Assembly (NCBI RefSeq): GCF_014653575.1
Contig: NZ_BNAQ01000002.1
Span: 1 to 64,000, forward strand
Direction of reading: 5' to 3'
Length of the DNA stretch: 64,000 bases
From: Sphingomonas glacialis
GTDB taxonomy: Bacteria > Pseudomonadota > Alphaproteobacteria > Sphingomonadales > Sphingomonadaceae
The position numbers were made by a program, and so were the translations under genes. How positions within the stretch are numbered: the first letter of the stretch is position 1; each line of letters opens with the position of its first letter. Of this stretch, positions 26,215 through 36,804 are shown one piece after another. Below the pieces are notes generated by a model that was given only the letters and a program-made list of their open reading frames with translations, had not been told where the DNA came from and did no database searches.

Positions 26215-26991
26215 TCACTTCCCCGTCCAGGTCCCCGCGCGCTTCTCGACGAACGCGCTCATTCCCTCGCTCTGGTCCTCGGTCGCGAACAGCGCGTGAA
26301 ACAAGCGCCGCTCGAACTGCACGCCCATCGCGAGGCTCGTTTCGAACGCTGCATTGACCATCTCCTTGTTCGCCAGCACGGCGAGCGGCGCCATCCCGGC
26401 GATCGTCGTCGCGGTCTTGACCGCTTCCTCGACCAGCTCGGCGGCGGGCACGACGCGCGAGACGAGCCCGGCGCGCTCGGCTTCGGCAGCGTCCATCATC
26501 CGGCCGGTGAGGCACATCTCCATCGCCTTGGCCTTGCCGACCGCGCGCGTGAGGCGCTGCGAACCGCCCATGCCGGGCGAGACCGCAAGCTTGATCTCGG
26601 GCTGGCCGAACTTGGCCGAGTCGGCGGCGAGGATGAAGTCGCACATCATCGCCAGCTCGCACCCGCCGCCGAGCGCATAGCCCGATACCGCCGCGATGAC
26701 GGGCTTGCGCGTCTTGGTGAAACGATCCCAGCCGGCGAAGAAATCATGCGCGTACATGTCGGCGAAGCCTTGCGCCTGCATCTCCTTGATGTCGGCACCC
26801 GCAGCGAACGCCTTCTCGCTGCCGGTGATGACGGCGCAGCCCTGCCCCGGATCGGCATCGAACGCCGCCATCGCAGCGAGCAGATCGGCGAGGATCTGGC
26901 TGTTGAGCGCATTGAGCGCCTGCGGGCGGTTGAGCGTCACGAGCGTCACGCGCCCGCGCTGTTCGACGAGGAGGGTTTCGTAGGTCGGCAT
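26215..26991 (-). CDS. Enoyl-CoA hydratase
   Basis: 258 residues from ATG at 26991 with GGAGAGAG before it; an upstream Met is less well placed. The crotonase fold shows the oxyanion-hole segments [11 protein letters not shown] (about 60-70) and [13 protein letters not shown] (about 101-113), with the two catalytic glutamates in [18 protein letters not shown]. It hydrates 2-enoyl-CoA. In this row it should act on methacrylyl-CoA, between the acyl-CoA dehydrogenase and the HIBYL-CoA hydrolase of valine breakdown. Confidence 0.92.
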   Translation of the reverse strand: MPTYETLLVEQRGRVTLVTLNRPQALNALNSQILADLLAAMAAFDADPGQGCAVITGSEKAFAAGADIKEMQAQGFADMYAHDFFAGWDRFTKTRKPVIAAVSGYALGGGCELAMMCDFILAADSAKFGQPEIKLAVSPGMGGSQRLTRAVGKAKAMEMCLTGRMMDAAEAERAGLVSRVVPAAELVEEAVKTATTIAGMAPLAVLANKEMVNAAFETSLAMGVQFERRLFHALFATEDQSEGMSAFVEKRAGTWTGK

Positions 26992-27007
26992 TGCTCTCTC
27001 CAAATCC

Positions 27008-27088
27008 GTCACCCCAGCGAACGCTGGGGTCTTTGTGAGTGGGGCGTTCCGCGCGCCGCGGGGAGATCCCAGCTTTCGCTGGGATGAC
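27008..27088. repeat. Inverted-pair palindromic element (family B)
   Basis: An 81-base element opening GTCACCCCAGCGAACGCTGG and closing TTCGCTGGGATGAC. The two hairpins face each other. It sits between the HIBYL-CoA hydrolase and the enoyl-CoA hydratase, within the valine row. Confidence 0.65.
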
Positions 27089-27093
27089 GCGGA

Positions 27094-28134
27094 TCAGCCG
27101 GGCGACCATTCCTCGGCCGCGGGCAGCGGCGCGAAGATCTGGTCGAGCACGTGCGGGCTCACGCCCTCGGGCGTCGCCGGGTCCCAGCGCGGGGCATTAT
27201 CCTTGTCGACGATCACCGCGCGGACGCCTTCGAGGAAGTCATGCCGCTGCACAACATGCGCGCCGACGGCATATTCCTGGCGCATCTCGTCTTCGAAGGT
27301 CGACATCGTCGCGCCTTCGTGGAGCAAACGGAGCGACACCTTCATCGTCTGCGGCGACTTGGTTTTCAGCGTGGCGAGCTGCTTGAGCGCCCACTCACCG
27401 CCATCCGCCTCGAGCGCCGCGTAGATGTCCTCGAGCACGTCCGAAGCGAACAGCCGGTCGATGTCGGCACGGTGCGCGAGGATCCGCGCTTCGGGTTGCG
27501 TCGACCCCAGGTCCGCAAGCGTTGTCGCCAGCGTCGCAGGGTCAGCCGCGATCCGCGCCTTGACGTCTTCGAGTACTGCACTCGGCAAATAGTGCGTGGC
27601 AAGGCCCAGCGCGAGGCACTCCGCACCGTCGAGCCGGCGCCCGGTCAGCGCGAGAAACTGGCCGATCCGCCCCGGCAGCCGCGACAGAAACCAGCCGCCG
27701 CCGACATCGGGGAACAGGCCGATCCCGGTCTCGGGCATGGCGAACTTGGTGTTCTCGGTCGCAACGCGGTGGTCGCATGGGCAAGCGAGCCCGACGCCGC
27801 CGCCCATCGTGATGCCGTCCATGAAGGCGACGGTCGGCTTGGCATAGGTGAACAGGCGGTGGTTGAGGCGGTATTCGGTGTGGAAGAAGCGCCGCGCCTC
27901 CGTGCCGTCGCCCGCGCCGCTCTCGGCAAGCATGCGGATGTCACCGCCCGCGCAGAAACCGCGGCCCTCGGCGTGGTCGAGGAGGACGACCTCAACTGCG
28001 GGGTCGGTGCGCCAAGCGTCGAGCGCTTCGAGCATGGCTTCGCACATCGGCGTGGTCAGCGCGTTGAGCGCCTTGGGCCGATTGAGGCGGATGCGGGCAA
28101 CCCGCCCGTCGACGGAGGTGAGGACGTCGCTCAT
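27094..28134 (-). CDS. 3-hydroxyisobutyryl-CoA hydrolase
   Basis: 346 residues, longer than plain enoyl-CoA hydratases, as usual for this hydrolase. It releases CoA from 3-hydroxyisobutyryl-CoA in valine degradation. Marks: GRGFCAGGDIRMLAESG, then FMDGITMGGGVGLACPCDHR and AMPETGIGLFPDVGGGWFLS. Its ATG at 28134 overlaps the stop of the acyl-CoA dehydrogenase (ATGA), so translation is coupled. Confidence 0.92.
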   Translation of the reverse strand: MSDVLTSVDGRVARIRLNRPKALNALTTPMCEAMLEALDAWRTDPAVEVVLLDHAEGRGFCAGGDIRMLAESGAGDGTEARRFFHTEYRLNHRLFTYAKPTVAFMDGITMGGGVGLACPCDHRVATENTKFAMPETGIGLFPDVGGGWFLSRLPGRIGQFLALTGRRLDGAECLALGLATHYLPSAVLEDVKARIAADPATLATTLADLGSTQPEARILAHRADIDRLFASDVLEDIYAALEADGGEWALKQLATLKTKSPQTMKVSLRLLHEGATMSTFEDEMRQEYAVGAHVVQRHDFLEGVRAVIVDKDNAPRWDPATPEGVSPHVLDQIFAPLPAAEEWSPG

Positions 28135-29276
28135 TGCCGCGTCAATTCGCGACCGACGATCATCCGCATCACCTGGTTGGTGCCCTCGAGGATCGAATGG
28201 ACGCGCAAGTCGCGCCAGAAGCGTTCGATCGGATAGTCCATCAGATAGCCGTACCCGCCGTGCAGCTGCAGCGCGCGGTCGGCGACGGCCGACCCGGTGT
28301 CGGTCGCGAGCCGCTTGGCCATCGCGGCGAACTTGGTCTTGTCGGGCGCGTTCGCGGTCACCTTCGCTGCCGCCATGTAGAGCAACGCGCGTGCCGCCTC
28401 CAAGTCGGTCGCCATGTCGGCGAGCATGAACTGCGTGTTCTGGAAATCGGCGATCGCGGTGCCGAACTGCTTGCGGTCGCGCGTATAGGCGATCGCCTCG
28501 TCGAGGCAGCGCTGCGCGCCCCCGAGCGAGCAAGCGCCGATATTGAGCCGGCCGCCGTCGAGACCCATCATCGCGATGCGGAAGCCCTCGCCCTCGCCTC
28601 CGACGAGGTTCTCGGCAGGAACACGCACGCCGTCGAAGGTCACTTGCCGCGTCGGCTGCGAGTGCCAGCCGAGCTTGCGCTCGTTCGCGCCGAAGCTGAC
28701 GCCGGGCATGTCCTTCTCGATCACCAGGCACGAAATGCCCTTGGGCCCTTCGACGCCGGTGCGCACCATCGTGACATAGACTTCATTCTCGCCCGCGCCC
28801 GAGATGAACTGCTTGCTGCCAGTGACGATGTAATCGTCGCCGTCACGGACCGCCTTGGTCTTCAATGCCGCCGCGTCCGATCCCGAGCCGGGTTCGGTCA
28901 GGCAATAGCTGGCGATCCGGTCCATCGTGACGAGCGAAGGCAGATATTTGTCCTTCACGCCTTGCGATCCGAACCGGTCGATCATCCACGCCGCCATGTT
29001 GTGGATGCTGATGAACGCCGAGGTCGAGGGACAGCCATAGGCCATCGCCTCCATGATCAGCGCCGCCTCGAGCCGGCCGAGGTTGATCCCGCCCGATTCC
29101 TCGGAGACGTAGATCGCGGCAAACCCGAGTTCGGCCGCCGCCTTGATCGTCTCGCGCGGGAAGATGTGCTTCTCGTCCCATTCCGCCGCGTGCGGGGTGA
29201 TCCGGTCGGCGGTGAACTTGCGCGCGAGATCCTGAATCTCGCGCTGGTCGTCCGTGAGGTCGAATTGGTCGGTCAT
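28131..29276 (-). CDS. Acyl-CoA dehydrogenase, probably isobutyryl-CoA dehydrogenase
   Basis: 381 residues. Flavoenzyme marks: SYCLTEPGSGSDAAALKTKA (about 124-143), KQFISGAGENEVYVTM, and the C-terminal QLHGGYGYLMDYPIERFWRD and SILEGTNQVMRMIVGREL. The neighbours (mmsA, mmsB, HIBYL-CoA hydrolase) suggest isobutyryl-CoA as substrate. It overlaps both neighbours by 4 bases: its start at 29276 with the polysaccharide deacetylase stop, and its stop with the hydrolase start. Confidence 0.92.
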   Translation of the reverse strand: MTDQFDLTDDQREIQDLARKFTADRITPHAAEWDEKHIFPRETIKAAAELGFAAIYVSEESGGINLGRLEAALIMEAMAYGCPSTSAFISIHNMAAWMIDRFGSQGVKDKYLPSLVTMDRIASYCLTEPGSGSDAAALKTKAVRDGDDYIVTGSKQFISGAGENEVYVTMVRTGVEGPKGISCLVIEKDMPGVSFGANERKLGWHSQPTRQVTFDGVRVPAENLVGGEGEGFRIAMMGLDGGRLNIGACSLGGAQRCLDEAIAYTRDRKQFGTAIADFQNTQFMLADMATDLEAARALLYMAAAKVTANAPDKTKFAAMAKRLATDTGSAVADRALQLHGGYGYLMDYPIERFWRDLRVHSILEGTNQVMRMIVGRELTRQ

Positions 29277-30442
29277 ACAGCGATCCCTAAGCGCGAGGTG
29301 CGCGGCGTTACAAAGGCAGTCGACGCGCAGACGCGCCGCCACGGGTGGAGTTGCACCGGACACCGCCGGTGCGAGGACGTTCGCGCCGCAGCGGTGCGTG
29401 CCAGCGGCGCGCGGTGCAGGACGCGCTCGGCGAACAGCCGGTTGGCGAGCGGCAGGTCGTTGCGCTCGTAATAGAGCTTCCCGCCGACACCCTTCCGCCA
29501 GGCCAGCGCCTCGGGCAAGGTGCCGTTCGCGCTGACGAAGTCGCTGGTGTCGTGATAGACCGGATCGGCAAAGGCGGCGTCGGCGGTGACGATCGCCCAG
29601 CCATCCTTGCGCAGCGCCGCGACGAGATCGGGCAGATAGCGCGCGGCGACATCGGTCTCGTGCAGCAGCAACACCTGCGGTGGCGCCCGCCCGATCGTGC
29701 GGCGCATCAGCGCGTCGGAGAAATCGGCGGATTGCACCATCGTCTCGACATAGAGGTCGCGTAGCGCGGCCTCGTCGATGCCGAGCCCGGCCCGTTTGGC
29801 GGCGATCGTCTGGCCTTCGATATTCCAGTCGGAGCCGTCGACCGAAACCCAGGCGATCTGCAGCCCGCGCGCGATGAGGCCATCGACCACCGCGCGACGC
29901 TTCGCCATGTCGCGGCCGCCCTGATTGAGCCCGGGAAAGCGGAACCACGGGCGATAGCCGGGTCGGCCCCTGAGCCAGTGCTCGGCACGGTCGATATCGC
30001 CGAGAAACGCCGCGGCCGGCATCGACGCGAGATCGCGGTGCGAGAAACTGTGATCGCCGACGACGTGCCCCGCCGCGACATAGGAGGCGAGCCGCGCATC
30101 GGCGCGGTTCACCGGCCCGATCCGCCCCGGGTTGGCGAAGAACGCCGCCTGCGCGACACCGGCCGCGCGCAACCCCGCGATCAGCAGCGTCGCGCGCTGC
30201 TCGGGCGTGTAGAACGCGCCGGGGCCACGCGGCACATCGTCGAAGGTCAGCGCGATGCGCTTGCCCTCGGCGCGCCAGCCACGCGAGCGCTCGAGGTTGA
30301 TCGCGGTCGGCACCGCGATCACCACGATCGCACCGACGAGCAAGCCGATCCGCACGCGATACAGCCGCGCGTCAAGCGTCGCCGTCGCGCCGCGCCGCCG
30401 CTTGCGGGTCAGCCGCCAGAGGAGCCCGCCGCGTCGCTTCAT
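29273..30442 (-). CDS. Polysaccharide deacetylase family protein
   Basis: 389 residues from ATG at 30442, which overlaps the ridA stop (ATGA). A basic N-terminus is followed by a membrane helix (about 30-47), so the catalytic part should be periplasmic. NodB motifs are complete: LTFDD (about 66-70), HSFSH (about 130-134) and RFPG (about 166-169). Such enzymes remove N-acetyl groups from glycans using a metal. The last 45 or so residues look unconserved, as if the frame had run on past an older end into the start of the next gene. Its place within a valine row is unexpected. Confidence 0.85.
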   Translation of the reverse strand: MKRRGGLLWRLTRKRRRGATATLDARLYRVRIGLLVGAIVVIAVPTAINLERSRGWRAEGKRIALTFDDVPRGPGAFYTPEQRATLLIAGLRAAGVAQAAFFANPGRIGPVNRADARLASYVAAGHVVGDHSFSHRDLASMPAAAFLGDIDRAEHWLRGRPGYRPWFRFPGLNQGGRDMAKRRAVVDGLIARGLQIAWVSVDGSDWNIEGQTIAAKRAGLGIDEAALRDLYVETMVQSADFSDALMRRTIGRAPPQVLLLHETDVAARYLPDLVAALRKDGWAIVTADAAFADPVYHDTSDFVSANGTLPEALAWRKGVGGKLYYERNDLPLANRLFAERVLHRAPLARTAAARTSSHRRCPVQLHPWRRVCASTAFVTPRTSRLGIAV

Positions 30443-30819
30443 GCACACAGCACTTCGGCTTCGATTTCGACGCGCCATTCGGGGCGGATGAAACCCGATA
30501 CGATCAGCGTCGTCGTCGCCGGTCGCGCCGTGCCGAACCAACGGCCGTGCACCGCCGCGACTGCGGGGAAATCGGCGCGATCGGTCAGATAGAGGCAGGT
30601 GCGCACGGTATCGGCAATATCGCCGTCGAGATCAGCAATCGCCTTGGCGACGATCGCGCAGCACCGTTCCATCTGCGCCGCCGCGTCGCCCGGCGTGGTC
30701 GATCCGTCGGGCTCGATCGGCGCGGTGCCGGCGACCATGATCTGGCCGCCGGTCCGCACCGCGCGCGAAAATCCGAGGATCGGCTCGAGCGGCGAACCGC
30801 TGCTGACGCGGCGCTTCAC
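30439..30819 (-). CDS. RidA family protein
   Basis: 126 residues from GTG at 30819, which lies four bases after the mmsA stop. RidA proteins hydrolyse reactive imines and enamines formed by PLP enzymes. Family marks are TAPIEPDGSTTPGDAAAQME and the C-terminal VEIEAEVLCA. The region that normally holds the imine-binding Arg reads RPATTTLIVSGFI, not the usual CVEV pattern, so it belongs to a divergent subgroup and may have another role. It ends in a 4-base overlap with the polysaccharide deacetylase. Confidence 0.82.
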   Translation of the reverse strand: MKRRVSSGSPLEPILGFSRAVRTGGQIMVAGTAPIEPDGSTTPGDAAAQMERCCAIVAKAIADLDGDIADTVRTCLYLTDRADFPAVAAVHGRWFGTARPATTTLIVSGFIRPEWRVEIEAEVLCA

Positions 30820-30823
30820 CGGC

Positions 30824-32323
30824 TTACCCCATGGTCGGGATGACGAAGGCATTGGCGCCGTCGCCGACTCCGCCATCGGGCCAGCGCTGCGTTACGGTCT
30901 TGACCTTTGTCCAGAACTTTACGCCTTCCATGCCGTGCTGGTTGGTGTCACCGAACGCCGACCGCTTCCAACCGCCGAAGGTGTGATAGGCGACCGGCAC
31001 CGGGATCGGCACGTTGATGCCGACCATGCCCACGTTCACACGTGCGGCGAACTCGCGCGCGGCGTGGCCGTTGCGCGTGAAGATCGCGACGCCGTTGCCG
31101 TATTGATGCTCGCTCGGCAGGCGCAAAGCGTGCTCGAAATCGTCGGCGCGGACGATCTGCAACACGGGTCCGAAAATCTCTTCCTTGTACGCCGACATCT
31201 CGGGCGTGACGTGGTCGAACAGCGACGGCCCGATGAAGAAGCCTTTCTCATGCCCCTGCAGCTCGAAGCCGCGGCCGTCGACCACCAGTTCGGCGCCTTC
31301 GTCGACGCCGGTCTGGATCCACTGCTCGATCCGGCTGCGATGCGCGGCGTTGACCACCGGGCCGTAATGCGCGTCATTGTCGGTCGAGACGCCAACGCGG
31401 AGAGCCGCGATCGCCGGGATCAGTTTCTCGCGCAAAGCGACCGCGGTCTTCTCGCCGACCGGCACCACCACCGGCAGCGCCATGCAGCGCTCGCCCGCGC
31501 TGCCGAATGCCGCGCCCGACAGATCGGCGACGACCTGGTCGAGATCGGCATCGGGCATCACGATGCCGTGGTTCTTGGCGCCGCCCATCGCCTGGACACG
31601 CTTGCCCGCCGCGACGCCGCGCTTGTAGACGTAATGCGCGATGTCGGACGAACCGACGAAGCTGACCGCGCTGATCGCGGGATGATCGAGGATCGCGTCG
31701 ACCATTTCCTTGTCGCCGTGGACGACCTGGAGGATCCCCTCGGGCAGCCCCGCCTCGGCGAACAGTTCGGCAAGCCGGACTGGCACCGACGGATCGCGCT
31801 CGCTGGGCTTGAGCAGGAAGGCGTTGCCCGTCGCGATCGCGACGCCCGACATCCACAGCGGGATCATCGCCGGGAAGTTGAACGGCGTGATGCCCGCGCC
31901 GATGCCGAGCGGCTGGCGCATCGAATAGACGTCGATGCCGGGGCCCGCGCCCTGGGTGTATTCGCCCTTCAACACGTGCGGGATGCCGCAGCAGAATTCG
32001 ATCACCTCGAGCCCGCGCTGGATGTCGCCCTTCGAATCGGCGATCACCTTGCCATGCTCGGACGAGAGCAGATGCGCGAGCTCGTCCATGTGCGCTTCGA
32101 CCAGCGCCTTGAAGTTGAACATCACGCGCGCGCGACGCTGCGGGTTGGTCGCCGCCCAGCCCGGCTGCGCCTTCAGCGCGGCGGCGACCGCGGCGTCGAG
32201 CGTCGCCTGCGTGCCGAGGTTGACGCTCGCCTGGACGAGGCCGGTGTTGGGATCGAACACGTCGCCGGTCCGAGTCGCTCCGCCGCCCGAAAGGCCGACG
32301 ATGTGATGGTCGATGATCCGCAT
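30824..32323 (-). CDS. mmsA: Methylmalonate-semialdehyde dehydrogenase (CoA-acylating)
   Basis: 499 residues from ATG at 32323, after GGAGAGTAT. It converts methylmalonate semialdehyde and CoA to propionyl-CoA using NAD, the last valine step. Marks: GITPFNFPAMIPLWM (about 144-158), FVGSSDIAHYVYKRG and the catalytic Cys in GSAGERCMALPV (about 280-291). It opens the valine row, and the rut row ends about 120 bases upstream of it on the same strand. Confidence 0.95.
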   Translation of the reverse strand: MRIIDHHIVGLSGGGATRTGDVFDPNTGLVQASVNLGTQATLDAAVAAALKAQPGWAATNPQRRARVMFNFKALVEAHMDELAHLLSSEHGKVIADSKGDIQRGLEVIEFCCGIPHVLKGEYTQGAGPGIDVYSMRQPLGIGAGITPFNFPAMIPLWMSGVAIATGNAFLLKPSERDPSVPVRLAELFAEAGLPEGILQVVHGDKEMVDAILDHPAISAVSFVGSSDIAHYVYKRGVAAGKRVQAMGGAKNHGIVMPDADLDQVVADLSGAAFGSAGERCMALPVVVPVGEKTAVALREKLIPAIAALRVGVSTDNDAHYGPVVNAAHRSRIEQWIQTGVDEGAELVVDGRGFELQGHEKGFFIGPSLFDHVTPEMSAYKEEIFGPVLQIVRADDFEHALRLPSEHQYGNGVAIFTRNGHAAREFAARVNVGMVGINVPIPVPVAYHTFGGWKRSAFGDTNQHGMEGVKFWTKVKTVTQRWPDGGVGDGANAFVIPTMG

Positions 32324-32446
32324 GGCATACTCTCCGTTTTGCGATGCTCTTTCGACCAATTTTTGCGCCGCGCCAACCCCATCTAGTTTCCGATGTAACG
32401 GTTTGGCGTCGGATACGATCGCGTCATCCCGGCGTGACGGTCGCGG

Positions 32447-33517
<1,071 letters not shown>

Positions 33518-33522
33518 GCGCG

Positions 33523-34323
33523 TTATCCTTGCACGGTTTCGCCCGCCAGCCAGGCAAGCACGAAGCTGTTGAACGCATCCGGATCGACCACATTGACCGC
33601 GTGGCCGCCATGCTCGGCGCGGCAGAAGCCGGCGATCGGCAGGCCGTTGGCAAGCGCGACCCCGGCGTTGGACGGGACGAGCATGTCGTCATCCGACACC
33701 ACGACGAGCACCGGGCGATGAATGTCTCGCAGGCGTTCCGAAACGTCGAACGCGGCGAGCGCGGCGATCCGTTTTTCCATAGTCGCTGCACCCGGGAAAT
33801 GCGCGAGCTGCTCGGGCAACTCCGCCTCGAGCAGCGCATCGTTCGCCGAGATCCAGTTGGGCGGATACAGGAACAGCGGTTGCGCGCGCAGATACGCCTC
33901 GGGCCCGCTCCCGCGCAGCAACGCCAGCCTTACAGCGAAGCACCGGAGGAAATGCGGATCGGGCGACGCCCAGCCGTTGACCACGACGAGCTTGTCGACC
34001 CGGTCGGGCGCCATCAGCGCCAGCGCCAACGCCGCGACACCGCCTGCGGCATGCCCGACGATCGTCGCGCGCGGAATCGCGAGCGCGTCGAGCAGCGCGA
34101 GCATGTCGGCGGCGAGATCGTCGACGGTGACGGCATCGGGCAGCGCGCGGTCGCTGCGACCCGTCCCACGATGATCGTAGGCGATCACGCGATAGCGCTC
34201 GGACAGCGCCGCGATGTTGGGCGCCCAATAGTGCGCCGACCCGCCAAGCCCCGAGGACAGCATTAGCGGAGGCGCGTCCTCGCGCCCATGAATCTCGTAA
34301 TAGAGCCCCGCCGCCTCAGCCAA
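33523..34323 (-). CDS. rutD: RutD, alpha/beta-hydrolase fold protein of the pyrimidine pathway
   Basis: 266 residues with the alpha/beta-hydrolase fold. It opens [23 protein letters not shown] gives the oxyanion region. The nucleophile elbow reads GHAAGG, so the usual Ser is Ala. As I recall, E. coli RutD also lacks this Ser, so this is a family trait and not decay. RutD speeds aminoacrylate breakdown. It overlaps rutC by 8 bases and precedes rutA by 5 bases. Confidence 0.88.
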   Translation of the reverse strand: MAEAAGLYYEIHGREDAPPLMLSSGLGGSAHYWAPNIAALSERYRVIAYDHRGTGRSDRALPDAVTVDDLAADMLALLDALAIPRATIVGHAAGGVAALALALMAPDRVDKLVVVNGWASPDPHFLRCFAVRLALLRGSGPEAYLRAQPLFLYPPNWISANDALLEAELPEQLAHFPGAATMEKRIAALAAFDVSERLRDIHRPVLVVVSDDDMLVPSNAGVALANGLPIAGFCRAEHGGHAVNVVDPDAFNSFVLAWLAGETVQG

Positions 34324-34699
34324 GATGCGCGACCGATGCGATTTCGACCAGGCACTCGGGCTTCACCAGTTCGGCCTGGATGCAATAACGCGCGGGCTTC
34401 GCACCCGGGAAATACGCGGCATAGACCGCGTTGAACGCGGCATAGTCGGCGAGGCTCTTGAGGAAGATATGGTTCATCGCCACGTCCTCGAGCGTCGCAC
34501 CCGCCGCTTCGAGCGTCGTCCGGATCGTGTCGAGGATGTGGCGCGTCTGGCCGGCGGCATCGCCGACATGCAGCACCGCCCCGCCCTCGCCGAGCGCGAG
34601 CATGCCCGAGACGTAGATCGTGTTGCCCGCCTTCGCCGCGGCCGAATAGGGCGCGATCGGGGTCGGGAATTGCGGGGGATTGATCGCTTCGAAAGGCAT
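34316..34699 (-). CDS. rutC: RutC, aminoacrylate deaminase (RidA family)
   Basis: 127 residues from ATG at 34699. It belongs to the RidA fold and acts on 3-aminoacrylate in uracil breakdown. Marks: PIAPYSAAAKAGNTIYVSGM (about 14-33), AMNHIFLKSLADYAAFNAVY and ARYCIQAELVKPECLVEIAS with the conserved Arg and the VEIAS end. It follows rutB with no more than a couple of bases between and overlaps rutD. Confidence 0.92.
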   Translation of the reverse strand: MPFEAINPPQFPTPIAPYSAAAKAGNTIYVSGMLALGEGGAVLHVGDAAGQTRHILDTIRTTLEAAGATLEDVAMNHIFLKSLADYAAFNAVYAAYFPGAKPARYCIQAELVKPECLVEIASVAHLG

Positions 34700-34701
34700 G
34701 G

Positions 34702-35433
34702 TCACTCCTTGGGGGACTGGCCGAAGCTGCCGCAGAAATCCGCGGTCGTGCTGACCCAGCCGAAAAACTTCTCGATATTGTACACGCTTGCCGCCTGCAT
34801 CGCCGGAGGCCCGAGATGATGCGTCGCATCCTCGAGCATCACCCCGAAATATTCGAGATGAAAGCCGTCGCGCAGCGTGCTTTCGACGCAGACGTTGGTG
34901 GCGATCCCGACGAAGACGATGTTGCGGATGCCGCGGGCGCGCAGGACGCTGTCGAGCTGCGAGTTGAAGAACGCCGAATAGCGCGTCTTGTGGAGCGAAA
35001 TGTCGCCCGGCTGCGGTTTCAGCGCATCGACCAGCGCGTAATCCCACCCGCCGCGCGCGAGCAGTTGCCCCGCGAGCTCGGGCCGCTTGCGCATTGTCTT
35101 CAATGCATTCGACTTGTGGAAATTGGGCGATTGCGGGCCGCCTGCCTCGACATAGGCGGGATCCCAGCCATTCTGCAGGTAGATCACCTGCACGCCCGCC
35201 GCGCGCGCGGTATCGAGCACGGTGGCGATCTTGCCGATCGTCCCCGCCGCACCGGCAATGTCGAACCCGGCGAGATCGACATAACCGCCTTCGCTCGCAT
35301 AGGCGTTCTGCATGTCGATCACGACGACCGCGGTCTGTTCGGGCGCGAGCCGCAACGCCTCGGGCCGCGCCGGGAGCGTGACCGCCGTGTCGCCGTCGCC
35401 GCCGGGGCAGGTTACGGTCTGATCGTCGGGCAC
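34702..35433 (-). CDS. rutB: Ureidoacrylate amidohydrolase RutB
   Basis: 243 residues of the isochorismatase-like cysteine hydrolases. It cleaves ureidoacrylate (or its peroxy form) to aminoacrylate and carbamate. The triad is visible: Asp in [20 protein letters not shown], a Lys in the [14 protein letters not shown] region, and catalytic Cys in [20 protein letters not shown]. The start is GTG at 35433, chosen because AAGGAG lies six bases before it. It is the first gene of the rut row and is divergent from tRNA-Gly. Confidence 0.92.
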   Translation of the reverse strand: MPDDQTVTCPGGDGDTAVTLPARPEALRLAPEQTAVVVIDMQNAYASEGGYVDLAGFDIAGAAGTIGKIATVLDTARAAGVQVIYLQNGWDPAYVEAGGPQSPNFHKSNALKTMRKRPELAGQLLARGGWDYALVDALKPQPGDISLHKTRYSAFFNSQLDSVLRARGIRNIVFVGIATNVCVESTLRDGFHLEYFGVMLEDATHHLGPPAMQAASVYNIEKFFGWVSTTADFCGSFGQSPKE

Positions 35434-35565
35434 GCGGCACTCCTTGCGGGGAAGCGCCCGATCCTGTCGCGTTGCACGCACAAGTACAAGACCCGCATCT
35501 TGCGCCGCGCGCAGCACCGCGCTAACCGATGCCCATCGCCGCACATGCGTGCGCTGAGCCGGCGA

Positions 35566-35639
35566 GCGGGTATAGTACAATGGTAGTACAGCAGCCTTCC
35601 AAGCTGAATACACGGGTTCGATTCCCGTTACCCGCTCCA
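35566..35639 (+). tRNA. tRNA-Gly(TCC)
   Basis: 74 nt with encoded CCA at 35637-35639. Acceptor GCGGGTA pairs with TACCCGC. The anticodon loop CTTCCAA gives anticodon TCC. GGTTCGA forms the T-loop. mtnB starts 11 bases after it. Confidence 0.95.
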
Positions 35640-35650
35640 GCCGCTTCGCG

Positions 35651-36265
35651 ATGACCAGCACCAGCTTCGAACACGCGCGCGACGCGATCGTCGCGGTCGG
35701 CCGTTGGCTCGACGCCAAGGGCTGGGCGCCCGCGACCTCGGGCAATTATTCGGCGCGGCTCGACGATGGCAGCTTTGCGGTCACGGTGTCGGGTCGGCAC
35801 AAGGGGCGGCTCACCCGCGACGACGTGATGCGCGTCGATGCCGGCGGCGCGTCGCTCGACGGCAAGACACCTTCGGCCGAGACTGCGCTCCACCTCGCGC
35901 TCTATCGCGCCTTTCCCGCTGTCGGCGCGGTGCTCCACAGCCATTCGCCGAGCGCGGTCGGCTTCAGTCGGGCGGTGGCGGGCGACGGCTATCGGTTGGC
36001 AGGGCACGAGATGCTCAAGGCGCTCCCTGGCGTCGCGACACACGACACCGCGGTCACACTGCCGATCGTCGAGAACAGCCAGGACATGGCGATCGTCGAA
36101 GCTGCCATCGCCCCGCGCCTGTTGGAAAGCACCGCGATTCCCGCCTATCTCATTCGCAGCCATGGTCTTTATGGCTGGGGCAGCGATATGGCCGAGGCGG
36201 AGCGGGTGATCGAAGCGATCGAATGGATGATCGCCGCCGAACGCGCCGAAAGGAGCTTTCGATGA
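35651..36265 (+). CDS. mtnB: Methylthioribulose-1-phosphate dehydratase
   Basis: 204 residues of the class II aldolase fold. It dehydrates methylthioribulose 1-phosphate in methionine salvage. The opening [12 protein letters not shown] holds the phosphate-binding part, and zinc ligands lie in [14 protein letters not shown] (His-Ser-His) and in [10 protein letters not shown]. Its stop overlaps the mtnD start (ATGA). The next two junctions in the row are similar, so mtnB-mtnD-mtnC is a tightly coupled unit. Confidence 0.93.
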   Translation: MTSTSFEHARDAIVAVGRWLDAKGWAPATSGNYSARLDDGSFAVTVSGRHKGRLTRDDVMRVDAGGASLDGKTPSAETALHLALYRAFPAVGAVLHSHSPSAVGFSRAVAGDGYRLAGHEMLKALPGVATHDTAVTLPIVENSQDMAIVEAAIAPRLLESTAIPAYLIRSHGLYGWGSDMAEAERVIEAIEWMIAAERAERSFR

Positions 36266-36804
36266 GTCGCTTGCAGGTCTTTGCCGACGCAGACGCCACG
36301 ACGCCGCTGCTCGATACGCGAGACGGCACCGCGATCGCCGCGGCGCTCGGCGCGGTCGGCGTGCAGTTCGAGCGCTGGCCGCTCAAGCCGCTCGATGCCG
36401 ACAGCGACATCCTCGCGGTCTATGCCGACGAGGTGGCGCGGCTGACCGCGCAGGGCGGCTATCGCGCGATCGACGTCGCGCGGATTGCGCCCGACCATCC
36501 CGAGCGCGCCGCCCTGCGCGGCAAATTCCTGTCGGAACATACGCATGGCGAGGACGAGGTGCGCTTCTTCGTCGAGGGCGAAGGGCTGTTCACGCTCCAC
36601 CACGAGACCCGCGTCTTCACCATGCTGTGCAGCGCGGGCGATTTGATCTCGGTGCCGGCGGGCATGCGCCACTGGTTCGACATGGGCGCCTCGCCGCGCT
36701 TCACCGCGATCCGGCTGTTCGTAAACCCCGACGGCTGGATCGCGCAATTTACCGGCAGCGACATTGCCGAACGCTTCGCCCGGCTCGAACCGGCTTCAGC
36801 GTGA
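36262..36804 (+). CDS. mtnD: Acireductone dioxygenase
   Basis: 180 residues, cupin fold. With Fe(II) it oxidises acireductone to 4-methylthio-2-oxobutanoate and formate; with Ni(II) it gives an off-pathway product. The metal ligands lie in [15 protein letters not shown] (about 92-106) and the later His in [14 protein letters not shown] precedes the ATG. Overlaps: ATGA with mtnB, GTGA with mtnC. Confidence 0.95.
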   Translation: MSRLQVFADADATTPLLDTRDGTAIAAALGAVGVQFERWPLKPLDADSDILAVYADEVARLTAQGGYRAIDVARIAPDHPERAALRGKFLSEHTHGEDEVRFFVEGEGLFTLHHETRVFTMLCSAGDLISVPAGMRHWFDMGASPRFTAIRLFVNPDGWIAQFTGSDIAERFARLEPASA

